This document shows positions 15,066 to 59,505 of a stretch of 64,000 bases of DNA, in pieces. The number at the start of each line of letters is the position of its first letter. Position 1 is the stretch's first letter. Source of the DNA: Acestrorhynchus altus (Eukaryota; Chordata; Actinopteri; Characiformes; Acestrorhynchidae); assembly GCA_034509495.1 (NCBI GenBank), contig CM067514.1, forward strand, positions 4,265,567 through 4,329,566, in the 5' to 3' direction. Below the pieces are notes generated by a model. That model saw only the letters and a list, made by a program, of their open reading frames with translations, ran no database searches and was not told where the DNA came from. Position numbers and translations under genes: made by a program.

Positions 15066-15265
15066 GGGACAGCCATGGCCTGGTGGTTAGGAAACCAACT
15101 TTGTGACCGGAAGGTTGCTGGTTTGAATCCCTGAACTGGCAGGATATGACGGAAGTGCCCTGCAGTGGATGGAGCTGCCCACTGCTCCGGGCATGCGTGC
15201 TCACTGCCCCCCAGTGTGTGAAGTGGGTTAACCCGTGCACCTTTAATACCACGTGAAACAAACCT
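15066..15265 (+). mobile_element. tRNA-derived SINE, family B (V-SINE-like)
   Basis: The plus-strand head has ggacagccatggcctggtgg with an A-box-like TGGCCTGGTGG (about 15076-15086) and a B box GGTTTGAATCC (15120-15130). The CACTGCCCCCC body and a gtgggttaa core follow. It is the same family as 5640-5905. It lies at the edge of the Tc1 relic at 14460-15062. Confidence 0.85.
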
Positions 15266-15419
15266 GACACTATCCTGAGCTTCTCTGAAAGCAGATCCTT
15301 TCTGGAGTCAGTGATTTTACTGCTGCTGCCCTTTAATCCTTAATGAGGTGGTTCTAATGAAGTGGCGAGTGTGTGCTTCAACGCACAAAGACGAGAGACA
15401 GCGCAGACGGCGGTAATGT

Positions 15420-16860
15420 TTAAAAGCATTTTAATGACATCGCACATATTTAACAGAGAGGGGTAAGGTCTACAGGTGCAGTTTCATACATCCGAGTCAG
15501 GCAGGGGGTTCCCTATACGCCCCCCCACAGCCCTGACCTCGCAAAGGATTTCATTCCTATTATGTTGTTTTTGATTGTGCAGTAGATGAATTTCTTCTTT
15601 TTTTTTTTCATTACAATACATACAGTGACGGAGAAATGCACACTATGTATCAAATAGCGGGAGAATGTAGCAAAAAAGAAAAAGAATTCCAACGCGCAGT
15701 GCTATAGCCAACAAGCAAGCAACCCTATTTTTTTTCTTTTTTGAGTAACTTTACCTTTTTCCAGTAAATGCTTTGAGTTCCACTTTCCACTTAACATTGA
15801 TGCTATAGTGTTTATTATACATCTAGCTTTTCAATACTCTGTACTAGAATTATTTGAAACATATATTATGATGCAACTTAGGAAAAATAATGAAAACAAA
15901 CAAACAAACAAACAAAGAAAGAAAATAAAACAAAGAAAGGAAAGAAAACATAAAAAAAACCAAAGGAAAAAAAAAATGGATTTCGAGTCCTTTTGTACTG
16001 TATAATAGCAACATTCTTACAGGTCAAGAGAATCTGGGCTAAGACCCACCAGCTTTATCTGGAGGACACAAGACAAGCATGGTCCCAAATGTTAATCTTC
16101 CTTCATATAAGCAAGGAGTTCTACAACTTTAGAGCGTGTGATCCCTAAAACCGTCAATTTGTCCAAACCAGGTGTAGCGACTAACTGAAGCGAATGGAAT
16201 TTCTGCGAAGTTTTCTGGAATTCTCGAGCTCCCGTCCACTCGCAGGCGAACCTGCACAGTAGTTTTCGTATATATTTGTTTTTCCCGAAGCGTCACTCAC
16301 TGTCTCGCTCCACCCTGGCAGCAAAGAGAGGACGCCGGACGCCCCTCCTCCAAGACAGCCTCACAAAATTGAGGAAAGTGTTTTAAATATCCACACCCTT
16401 CGACGACACACAGTTACAAAAAAGAGTGATATTTCATAATCGATAATTAAACCGTAGATTTCAAATTCAATGACAATAAAAACAGAACAGCTTAAAAAAC
16501 ACATCTGGTCCTCTGGAATTTTCCAAACTTGACTTGAAAGGTGGAGCTCCCTGACATACAACACACCCTAACTAAAAATCAGATTTATTTTTTTTTGTTA
16601 TTTTTAAACATAATTTTTTAACATAATCTTTTTTTTCCTTAATGCAACTTTGGAACCCGATCAGAGGGACTTTAGGCACAGAGTGTGGTGTACTTGTTCT
16701 TGAGCTTGCATGCTGGAATATCACTCAAGGTGGACAAACACAAATGAGAAACAGAAAAGCAAAGGAAGAAAAAAGAAAAAAGGAAAGATGAAAGATGGGG
16801 GAGAGGGAGGGCAGGGGAAGCGAGGGCACGGAATGTTTCCGTTGCTATGGGAACAGGCCT
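15420..16860 (-). other. sptbn1: Probable sptbn1 3' UTR
   Basis: This is the sequence directly after the stop codon. It has no recognisable repeat element and no coding signal, and includes A/T-rich homopolymer runs typical of 3' UTRs. The 3' boundary is uncertain. Candidate polyadenylation hexamers (minus strand) are AATAAA at 16588-16583, AATAAA at 15816-15811 and ATTAAA at 15435-15430. The last would give a UTR of about 1.45 kb. Confidence 0.5.
15811..15816 (-). promoter_or_regulatory. sptbn1: Candidate AATAAA polyadenylation signal
   Basis: A canonical hexamer on the minus strand about 1.05 kb after the sptbn1 stop. No transcript evidence is available to choose it over 16588-16583 or the ATTAAA at 15435-15430. 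Confidence 0.35.
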
Positions 16861-49893
<33,033 letters not shown>

Positions 49894-50368
49894 CTGCAGG
49901 AAGAGAAAGGAGGGCTTTAGGAAACAGACAAAGCTGGAGTTTTAAGATCTTCGCATCAAGTCTACACGATTGAATGAGCATGTACGTGTTCAATCAAATA
50001 ACCCTGTAGGGGACAACAGTACCTCAAAATACCACAAGAAGGAAGAAACTGCAGAGGTGTAATCCCAAACTACACACTATTCCCTACGTAGGGAATCTAA
50101 ATGTAAAATCTGAGATCTAGTGTTGTCTGCATGTAGACGCTGTAGTTTTATGCCTTATGTAGTTCAATATATAGGCAGTAACGGAGTGTTTGTGACTCAA
50201 ATACCCCTGTCCACGAGACAACACTGAGAAGACATCTTCTGAGTATCTTCACCCTGGAAGGAGTATTGCAGAAGGTTCATTCTCAGCAACCCAAAATGCA
50301 GTTCTCATGTGGACAGAAGACCAAAACATCCATACAAATGCATTTTCACATGGACAGGACCCTGGATC

Positions 50369-50765
50369 AGTGGTTCTCAACCATCACCTTGGAGCACCCA
50401 TTCCAAAAACCCCAATTTCGACTGTTCACATTATATAAGGCTGAAGTAACCCACGTCGGATTTTCTGCCATAATGTGACACAGATCTCATTGTGGATTTT
50501 GTCAAGATTTGAGTCCCTTTCATATGTGCTCCTAGAAAGGTATCTGATTTATGAGCATGTGACACGAAGGTGAACAGTCGGACTGTTTTTCATACGTCTC
50601 TTTGCTTGCACTCGCAGACTGCTGTCATATTCAACCATCACCGATGGAGCAGTAGAACGACAACAGGTGACAACTCGTGAAGTGGGTGCTTGGGTGGATC
50701 AGGTAGGTTCTAGCAAGGAAGACAAAAAATGGGAAACGGGCTCCCCCAGGACCAGGAAATCCTGG
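50369..50765. mobile_element. Possible hAT-type MITE
   Basis: The left end cagtggttctcaaccatcacc and a right-end-like cgggctcccccaggaccagg (inverse of the usual cctggtcctgg...) bracket about 390 bp. The ends are diverged. Confidence 0.3.
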
Positions 50766-51419
50766 AAACCAAGGAAACTCTGTCATACATTAGTAATAAC
50801 ATCAGCCTAAAGTCACTCATTAAGTGTAATCACCACTTTCCTGGGGTGGAACACACCCGAGAAGGGTGGAAAGGACTTCCGGGTTGGACTTCAGGGACAA
50901 GGGGCCTAGCTTGGGACGTGGTTCATCTCAACATTTAGTTATGCCATAACCCCACTCTTCGTGACTAACTGTAGGCCTGTTGTTCCCTTAGACCGTCACT
51001 CTGCCTCGATGACCCCAACTTACACTGTGGAACTCACCTGGACTCCACAGGCAGACGCTAAACCAGTCCCTGACCTCCACTCTCCAATACCTCGTGAACC
51101 TAAAGCCTCCAACTGAACTCAACTCGTCACATAAAACAGGTGGACTGTCGACTATCCTGTTTATCCTGTGCGACCCTGCTCCACCTCTGGCCCGGCAGTT
51201 CACATGCATCCACACATAGGAGAGTTTATTTATAATCCCAGCAATTTTCCTGTTATTGCATTCCTCATCCCCGCATAGACGTAAGCATCTCATCCAATTG
51301 TTCTACGGCCTCCAGCGCCTTTCCTGGTGGACTCCTGCACATGAAAGATGACAGGATGGCTTAACCATCCAGATCTATTTGCTATCTAGGGCCGGGAAAG
51401 AGAAAGAAAGAATGGGAGT

Positions 51420-51470
<51 letters not shown>
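51420..51470. repeat. (GA)n microsatellite
   Basis: About 50 bp of ga with aaag interruptions. Confidence 0.95.
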
Positions 51471-51824
51471 CCACCGAGTTGGAGGGCACCGGGTGAGCAA
51501 CAGGGGTCACTGTAACTGACAACCCTGCCCTAAACAAAAGAAAATCAACAAACAGAGGAAGAGCACATCTGCCAGTGAGAGTGGCCAGAGGGCACGGGGC
51601 CAGAGGGCACGGGGCCAAACGGATGACAAGCCTCCAAACAGAACAAAGCAAAGCAAATATTCGGTAACCAGCCAATCAGACATGTAGCATCTTAGCTTTA
51701 CAGGGTTGGTATCGTGGAAAAACGCAAATCCCCTTCATTTTGTTTGAATGAAAGATAGTTTTCCGCTTGAAACCACTGCCAAGGTTCACCCGTCCCTCCA
51801 TATACAGTCTATAAAACGCAACCT

Positions 51825-53060
51825 GCTTTAAATGAACCACGGTTGTGACATCACACACACAAGTCATTCCAAGCCGGTTGCTTCCGCACATGTGTGGACA
51901 CATTCCAAGTGTTCCAGTTTGTTTTTTTCCATTTTTCCACCCCTACTAATTTAGATGTGCCAATTACCCATCCCCCTAAGTGGCCTCCCACATTACATGC
52001 CCTTCTCTCGATGCTGGGGGGTGAAATCATCCACGTTTCCTCCGAGTCATGTGACGATGCCGGGCTGCCATTGCGCTTGGAGGAGAACGCCGGATCCCTG
52101 GATCGGACACAGCGGCAGACCAGCAGCACCGACGAGATGTGGGAAGAGCGCCATCTGCAAGCCAATTTCTCTCCCTCTGGACCCCGGCTGCCGATGGTGA
52201 GCAGCCTGAACCTGGATTCGAACCAGCGAACGCAGGATCATAGATTACTGGATTGTAAGAAGTCAGGAAAACGATCAAATGACTTAATGACATCACAACC
52301 ACGATCCATCCCAAGCAGGTTGTTTTTTCACAGTTTCCATACATAGACAAATTCCAAATGGGCTGATTTGTCCCACTCGTGCAAGATGACATAGTCGACG
52401 CTTCCTGGACTTGAAGTGAATGATAAAATGATTCAAACGCTTAAATGACATCACAACCATGATTCATTCCTGATTCATTTTTGCACTTTCCATACATTGA
52501 CCCATTCCAAATGGAATTCTTTGGTCGGCTCACTCAGGCTGATGTAGCAGATGGTCTGTAGCAAAGTTACTGGCCTGGACGAACTCAGGAAAGCAATTTA
52601 ATGAATAAATGACATCACAACCATAGTTCATCCCAAGCAGGCGGTTTTCCACAGTTTCCATGTATAGGCAAATTCCAAACCAGCTGTTTTGGCTTAGTAA
52701 ATCAATTTGGCAAAGTAGATGGTCTGTACTGGAATTACTGGCCTGGAAAAAGTCCGGGAAAACAATAAAACGTCTAAATGACATCACAACCAGCGTTCAT
52801 CCCAAGCAGGCAGTTTTTGGCAGTTTCCATGCACAGGCAAATTCCAAATAGGCTGTTTTGGCTCAGTCATTCAAGGTGATGCAGCAGCCGGTCCGGAATG
52901 GATGTAAGATGTCGGGAAAAGGATCGAATGATTGAACAAATAAATAATGAAATGACATCCCAACCACGAGTCAATCCAAACCGGCTGTTTTTCTTTGCCA
53001 TATCCATACATGGACAAATTCCAAATGGGGTGTGATGGTCCACTCACTCAAGTCTGACGT
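51825..53060. repeat. Degenerate tandem array, about 165-bp period, split by a SINE
   Basis: The anchor aatgacatcacaacca recurs near 52288, 52445, 52609, 52778 and 52951 (spacings 157, 164, 169, 173). Each is followed by cc(c)aagcagg, then gtttccatacata, then gacaaattccaaatggg. One more unit (gttgtgacatcacac, ccaagccggttg, ggacacattcca) lies at 51840-51920, just beyond the SINE at 51925-52250. The SINE therefore landed inside the array. Confidence 0.88.
51925..52250 (-). mobile_element. tRNA-derived SINE, family A, copy in tandem array
   Basis: Homologous to 45420-45840 over the body (ccacccctactaattta, ccccctaagtggcctccca, gagtcatgtgacgatg). The B-box region is damaged (ggattcgaacca with a following insertion), and the A-box part of the head is missing. 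Confidence 0.85.
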
Positions 53061-53685
53061 TTGCAGACCATCTGGAGCAGAGCAACTGGATCAGAAGTTG
53101 GAAAAGAATTAAATGTGCCGTTTCTGGCTGTCTGGAAGCAATCGGAGAACTACAAGCTCCAAAGGATTGTGACACTGTTTTGGTCCACAAGCCCACATGA
53201 CCAACTGGAGCCCTTAGTAATGGTCAGAAACAGGCCTCAGTGATACAACAAATACCAATATTACACTTAGACCTGCTTGGCTTTCTCAAACACATTCTCC
53301 TCGTTTGCCATTTTTTCTGCACGGAATTATTTAAAGGACGTTTCTTTGCATTGGGAATGTTTCCATTTTTCCGACGTGCTTCTGTACCTGCACTGTAAGC
53401 AGCATTCCCTAAACTGGGCCTGGAGAAGTGACCAACTGCCTGAGTGAGGATTGATGTGTCCATATGAGACCACGAGAATAAATGAGGGCCTGAGGAACAA
53501 AATTGTGATCTCATTCTTCACATGACGCTGGAATCCACACACGGTCTGAAAAGTGCTGACCTTGAGTCTTTCCTTTCCTACATACCTATACACGTTCCAC
53601 ATGTTCCAGCGCCCTGCGGGGAACACATGCATTACTGCTGCAGACCATTCAGATGTTAGGCCATAGGATCTCCCATATGTATATA

Positions 53686-54140
53686 CACTGACCAACCACT
53701 ACATTATGGCCAACGTCATGTTTCTACGCTCACTGACCAAACAGGAGCACTTTGTAGTTCTATAATTCCAGACTGTAGTTCATCTGTTTCTCTGCAGACA
53801 TTATTCTCCTCCTTTCACCCTGATCTTCAATGGCCAGGACGCCACAGGACCACCACAAATGATCAAATGGTTATGTGGGTGGTGGGTCACTGTGGGTCAC
53901 TCTCAATACTGTGAAGCTGGCATAGTGGTGGTGTGATAGTGTGTGTTATGCTGGTATGAGTAGATCCTAGACAACAGTGCTGCTGGAGTGTTTGAACCCC
54001 AAAGTGTCAGTGCTGGACAGATAACAGTCCACCAACCAGAAAAAGCCAGCCAACCGTGTCCTGTGAGCACCGATGAAGGACTAGAGGATGACCAGCACAA
54101 GTCATCGGTAGCTTTAATGTTATGGCTCATTATGTTAGCC
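53686..54140. mobile_element. MITE with TACACTGACCAACCA end
   Basis: It starts tatacactgaccaaccac followed by tacattatggcc and ends with an imperfect inverted copy, gctttaatgttatggctcat. It is non-coding, about 450 bp. Internal blocks match 25685-26045. It is followed by the (AC)n tract. Confidence 0.7.
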
Positions 54141-54179
54141 TTGTTCTTCATCACACAGAACACAGAACCAGGAAAAGGT

Positions 54180-54181
54180 CT

Positions 54182-54234
<53 letters not shown>
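54180..54234. repeat. (AC)n microsatellite
   Basis: About 26 AC dinucleotides. Confidence 0.97.
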
Positions 54235-54931
54235 CCATATAACTGCCACTCATACTAATATAATAACACTAATGATGATATAACGATGTGCTGCATTACA
54301 ATAAAATGAAGTGGACGTTGCACATTAAGACTCCAGCATATTGTTCTACAGTTGAAGTCTGACCGTTACAGTGCCGGTCTGTCCTGTTCCACATGACACA
54401 CAGAATATACTCACTGTTTGTCAGAGATACACCAGGTCCCTCATCCGTCTGTTGCCAATCTAAACAAGAGCGACTGCACATGCCAGAGTGCATGCACAAT
54501 TTCTTAAACCAGTAATCCCAATATAGTTCATCAACCAAGGCATGAGCAGTGTCCCAGTTTCGGCACGACGTGATAGAAGAACCAACAACTTTGGTTCCAA
54601 TACAGAACCCTGTGGGGTATCTTGCACCAAGATGTTACAGCCGATATTTAAAGGGCAACAGCAGTGAAGTTACTGAACAACTGTAGTAAAATACAGTCTG
54701 GTAGCTGACTGTGTCATGGTGGTTGCAAGTTGTATGAAACTGACCACTCATGATGACCAGTAGTCACTGTTCCAGAACCCCAAAGGACAAGGAGAAAGGT
54801 GGCGGTGCTAATAGGCCACTGGTGTTGCCCTTTAAGTCTTGCAAGTGAATAGATAACAGTGTGTCATACAGTATCACAAACGACATAATCAAGTCTATTT
54901 GAGAATATTTAATAACAACGCAAAGTGAGAT

Positions 54932-55400
54932 ACACTATATGGACAAAAGTATTCAGACACCTGCTCATTCACTGTTTTGTCGGTAATCGATGGTATTAAA
55001 AAGCCTTTATCCTGCTTTTGTTGGACTAACTCTCCCTACTGTCCAGAGAAGGCTTTAAACTGGATGGCATTCAGCAATGTTAGAGCATTAGTGAGGTAGG
55101 GGTGTTTAATGATCCCTACTCCAGCTCATCCCAAAAGAACTAGATGAAGCACCATCATTCCAGAGAACCCAGTTCCACTGTTCCACACCTCAATGCTTAC
55201 CCATGTGGGGCATTAGACACGGTGCCAACAGGTTCATGTTTATCTGCTCTAGAGATTCCTATTCTATTGGCAGTACTTCTCTACAGGGACTAGACAGGTG
55301 TGTGTGCATTTGCACATCTCTGTCAGCAATGGGAACAACTTAACATAGCCAAATGGACTTATTTGAAGTGGTGTCCACTGATATTTGGACATGTAGTGTA
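54932..55400 (+). mobile_element. Full-length MITE of the ACTATATGGACAAAAGTATT family
   Basis: It begins tacactatatggacaaaag and ends gtggtgtccactgatatttg then gacatgtagtgta. The ends form an imperfect terminal inverted repeat, and the outer TA on both sides fits a Tc1/mariner-type TA target. About 465 bp, non-coding. It is the reference copy for the partial copies at 36305, 38600, 42085, 59265 and 62322, and the inverted copy at 41087. Confidence 0.88.
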
Positions 55401-56029
55401 TGAAGCTTGACAGATAAAATCCATCCAATGTAGCTCCAGCGTAGAAGCAAAGAAAAAATTGGGTGTTGAACGTTTTGCTGACTCAGCACTTTGTTACTTT
55501 CCACTCTATGAGTTCCAGAACACTGAAGTCCATCCCCTTCGCCAGCCTCAGTGTGAACACCAAGACTGTGGCTTCATTGTAAACCGATAACATCGCCACC
55601 GATGCCGCTGAATGCTACATATTAGTGGGGCTTGTGGACTCCCCCGTCAGATTGTGGGTGAAGGAACAATGGCAGCAGTGTTCCTCCCCTCGGCCACCGT
55701 CACAAACCCCAGGGACGGCTGCAGGAATGCGGCAGCATCTGGTCTTATCGTTAGGTAAACACGTCTCTCTTGCCCACCACATCTCTCCAATACGGTGCTA
55801 TTAAAACTAGCACTGCTGAGCAGTCAGGGCCTTTTTACGATAAACACGTTTTACACTTTTACACACTTCAAGCTGTAAATACTCGTTTATTATATTTCGG
55901 GGAGTTTAAGACCTGCTAGGGAACAGGAAGGGAAGAAGAAGGGATGATGGAGTCATAAATCATGTACCTCTGGAATGCAAAGATGAGAAACGATGCCCCT
56001 AACTGATGGTCAGTTTAGAGCAGGGGTCA

Positions 56030-56212
56030 TCAACCCTTCTCCTGGAGAGCTACCTCTGCAAACCCAAATCCACCCCACCTGATTCAACTAATTACTCCCT
56101 TCAGAAGATCTTGATTGGCGGAATGGGTGTCCAATTTAGGTTGGAGTTGGAACCTGTAGGAAGGTAGCTCTCCAAGAGCAGGTTTGGTGACCCCTGGTGA
56201 CCCCTGGTTCAG
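56030..56212. mobile_element. hAT-type MITE with CAGGGGTCA ends
   Basis: The left end caggggtcatcaaccc followed by tctcctggagagctacc is mirrored at the right by ggtagctctccaagagcagg and tggtgacccctgg. About 180 bp. CAGGGG-type ends are characteristic of hAT elements. The duplicated ggtgacccct at the right end is a short extra copy. Confidence 0.8.
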
Positions 56213-56285
56213 CACAGTCAATAGCACCATCTAAATTTCTCATGAAGTTTGAGGTCCAAAGATGTTGGGTCTGGTTAATGTGACC

Positions 56286-56466
56286 CAGTTTTTCAACCCT
56301 GGTCCTGGAGGTACCCTGCCCTACACATTTCAGTGCATTGCCTGCCTTAAGCCTCCTGCAGCTCTGAAGATCCTGTCAACAAACTGATCAGTTGAATCAG
56401 GTGTGTTGGGAGCAGAGACTCTAAAATAGGGCAGGGTGCCTCTAGGGCCTGCCAGTTGGCTGAACT
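56286..56466. mobile_element. Second hAT-type MITE
   Basis: The left end caaccctggtcctggaggtac is mirrored by gggtgcctctagggcctgcc and ttggctgaactg. The interior carries gaatcaggtgtgttgggagc, common in teleost elements of this class. Fragments of the same ends lie at 3392 and 50369. Confidence 0.7.
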
Positions 56467-56974
56467 GATCATATCTGTTTATTTGCACAATCACATTCTA
56501 CCAGCTGTGGTCCTACTAACTGTTCTATAATCAATGCATGGCTTATTGTTTGAGATGTTTGAGAGATCACGCTGATGAAGCGTCTGATAATAGTGGCCAC
56601 TGCTGGCTGACCTTGACCTCAGAATGTTTGGTCAATTCGACTCATTGTCTTTTGTTGGAGCAGGGAAGGAAAGATTAGGCAGGAGCCAGATGGGATAGAG
56701 GTGTCTGAACATGGCTAGAACAGGCCAAGGCCTATTGATTTATTGACATTTCTGTCCTCCAAACGAACCGCACCCTTCTCAGCGGCACAGGCACGAAGGA
56801 GTCATAAAGTGTGCCTAGAAAAGCACAACTAAACTAACCCAGAACGTTTCACAGGTACCAGTGGTCCCACTCTCAGTCTTACTGGGTGATGACTGGAGCG
56901 TGTTACACTTTGTGCTTCAAATCGAAAAACGATGTAAAAACCTTTATATTTCATTGCTGTGTATTATTTAAAGT

Positions 56975-57215
56975 GTGCTTGACTCCCAGTACCGGAGTCT
57001 TGGGTTCAAATCCCTATCTGGGTGGAGTTTCCATGTTCTCCATGTGTCTGTGTGGGTTTCCTCCAGAGACTCAGGTTTCCTCCCACATTCCAAAAACATG
57101 GATATCCGGTGAACAGGCTACACTAAATTGCCGTGGTGTGTGAATGAGTGTGTACGTATGGATTGGCACTCTCTCATGGGGGTTCGATGCAGTCCTCCAG
57201 GTGGAAGGTCAGATA
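56975..57215 (+). mobile_element. tRNA-derived SINE, family C (DANA/Mermaid-like)
   Basis: B box GGTTCAAATCC at 57003-57013. It is followed by the segment ggtttcctcccacattccaa at about 57074-57093, the signature of DANA/Mermaid-type fish SINEs, and tgtgtgaatgagtgtgt. The A-box end is degraded. Confidence 0.8.
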
Positions 57216-59075
57216 GATTTAAGAGCTGGCAGCTACATACGATATTCAGTAATTTATAATGATTAAAATAATAATATAACAATAATTAAAAATATATAAT
57301 AATGTATTAATTTCAATAATCAATAGATTACTGGACTGACAAAATAGTTAGTGCAGGCCATTTTTGTTCTACATTAAGAGGACAGTGGACCACTGTTGGC
57401 CTGCTGATGGTCCACTGGCATTTTGTTTGGCATTTCTGGGCAGTCGGATTAATCCTTAATGAACACTTTCAATGGTCATTTTCCACTCCGAGTGCTTATT
57501 TATTTATATTTACTCAGTTCTTCCTCACAGTTGTTTATAATATTTGTATTTTACAAAAGCTAAACACTTACATCGGATATGAAGCCCTGCTTGGAGAAGG
57601 ACCAAACTGAGAATGTGTTCACGCTATTGGTCAGCAGGTGAAGTGAGTGGGCAACCATACTGGATAAAGCTAGCCCTCGCCGACTCTACTACAAAGCATT
57701 CCGACTGGACGCTAACAGTGCTTTCACACCCTTTGTTTGGTCCAGACATTTCAGACTTAAAGAGGTGGTCTTCAGTCCACATCAACTGAGCTCTGGTCAT
57801 TTGCCATGTGAAACTGGATGGTTTGGGGACCTTTAGGAACCTTTGGGTCAATTCCAGGATGTTGAGGGCATGCTATCACAAGCATAAAGACAACGATATG
57901 CGATGAGGACAGGACATAATAAAGTTCTTCAGTGTTTCGTTAAACAGCAGTGTGAAACCAGAACCAACCAGAACAAAATACTACAATGCAACAAAAACAG
58001 GAACCTTGGTTCAGAACCGGATTCTCAGGTATGAGAATTGGCAGAGAGGAGCCAGAGACGACAGAAACTCTATCCAGTAGGAACCAGTAATCACGCTGTT
58101 CTTATTACGAAACTAAAAACAAAGCTAAGATATATAACCTGGCTCCTGTGGACTCCTGGGGACTCCTGGGGGCTCCTGTGGGCTGTCACGGTGACGGAAA
58201 CCAGCCAATAAAGGCAGAGCTTCTTAGTTTATTTCAAAATGTACCAACGTAAAACCAATGAAACAACATCATTTTAATTCTTAGAAATGACCTCTGAAGG
58301 CCTTGACGACCCTGAGGTTTCCCTACAGGGTCGTCCATCGTGCCTCAGAGCAGCCGACAGTCAGCAATCGCACTGTGGATGTCTGGATGTTCGCTGCAGG
58401 AAAGGGAAGCCTTGATTAGGCCGAGGTCTTTTAGCCTCATTGGAGGTCAGCCCTCTTCGGCCTTTCCCCTCCCAGCTGGCAGGAAACGCACACGGACGTG
58501 GCCAGCAGACTATAGTACTATCCTGTGATTCACTGGGCTCCATCTGATTCCACTGAGCAGACCTCTTCAATTACATCACTTCCAGGAAAACATCCCAAGG
58601 ACAACAGTGTCAGCACATCGTATACAGCCAACACCTAAAACAAGCACGCAGTATATCGCTCAGAGGCCTGGAAGGGCATGTCGCACTAACATTTGTTTTC
58701 ATATGTATATTTAAACACCGTATAAACCAGACAACTAAAGGTCGTGAAGAAGTTTTAATATCAATATTCACAGCGTTTGGGGACTTGAAAGAAGTCATAA
58801 AGTATTAAATATGAAGCCGTCTGGATATTAATCTTATTTAAACTTCATTTTGGATGATCTACAGCTGTCTGGGTCACAGAATCATCTCCAGCTGTGCTCT
58901 TCACTCTTAGCCCTCTAAAGCCTCGAATGTCATACTGGGAATCATATCAATGCTAAAGTACAGCGTGAACACGGTGTATTTTAAAGGATTCTATACATTT
59001 ATTTGTGCATATAGGGCTGGCCGATATGACTAAAACTCAAAACTCTAAAAGCTTAGGAGAAACGTTGATATAAAC

Positions 59076-59201
59076 TAGTGCTCAAAAGTTTTTGAACACC
59101 CAACATGGTACCCAAACTTTTGACCGGTAGTGAACATATATTGTTTGTGAAGAAGTTAAAAAAATTTTGGGTGCCATATTATGGGTGTTCTAAAACTTTT
59201 G

Positions 59202-59205
<4 letters not shown>
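59076..59205. mobile_element. Short palindromic MITE (Tc1-type ends)
   Basis: ctcaaaagtttttgaacacc at 59081-59100 is mirrored by gggtgttctaaaacttttga at 59183-59202. It is only about 130 bp, almost all inverted repeat, so the RNA would fold as a hairpin. Confidence 0.85.

Positions 59206-59232
<27 letters not shown>
59203..59232. repeat. (TG)n microsatellite
   Basis: About 14 TG units directly at the edge of the MITE at 59076-59205. Confidence 0.95.
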
Positions 59233-59234
<2 letters not shown>

Positions 59235-59264
59235 GTAGACAAGTGTGGAATTAGTGCGGGTTTC

Positions 59265-59505
59265 ACATTGTATGATCTCCACCCCACCTCATCCCCAACT
59301 CCTCAGCTCCTCCCACAAGTACTGGATTGAGCTCCATCATTCCAGAGAACACAGCTCCACAGCTCAGTGTTAGGTTGCTTCATGCCCCTCTTGCCCACGC
59401 CTGGTCTTAGACATGGTGCCAAAAGGACGATGCTCCAGAGAGTCCATTTCTATTGGCAGTACTTCTCAACAGGGATTAGACAAGCTGTGTGTGCATTTGC
59501 ACACC
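59265..59505 (+). mobile_element. Partial MITE, ACTATATGGACAAAAGTATT family
   Basis: Carries ccatcattccagagaacaca, agacatggtgccaa, attggcagtacttctcaac and tgtgtgcatttgcacacc. Terminal repeats are absent. Confidence 0.8.

Larger units (their letters stand above)
11741..15420. other. Intergenic region between eml6 and sptbn1
   Basis: This is about 3.7 kb separating the eml6 upstream region from the sptbn1 3' end. It holds a tandem ATTACACAGAT-type repeat, (TA)n, (GA)n, two Tc1-like relics and a SINE, listed separately. 12400-13160, 13850-14450 and 15270-15420 show nothing I can name. Confidence 0.6.

Noticed and set aside
54540..54930. Possible gene fragment between MITEs
   Set aside because: No open frame of note, no similarity recognised and no splice-site pattern.
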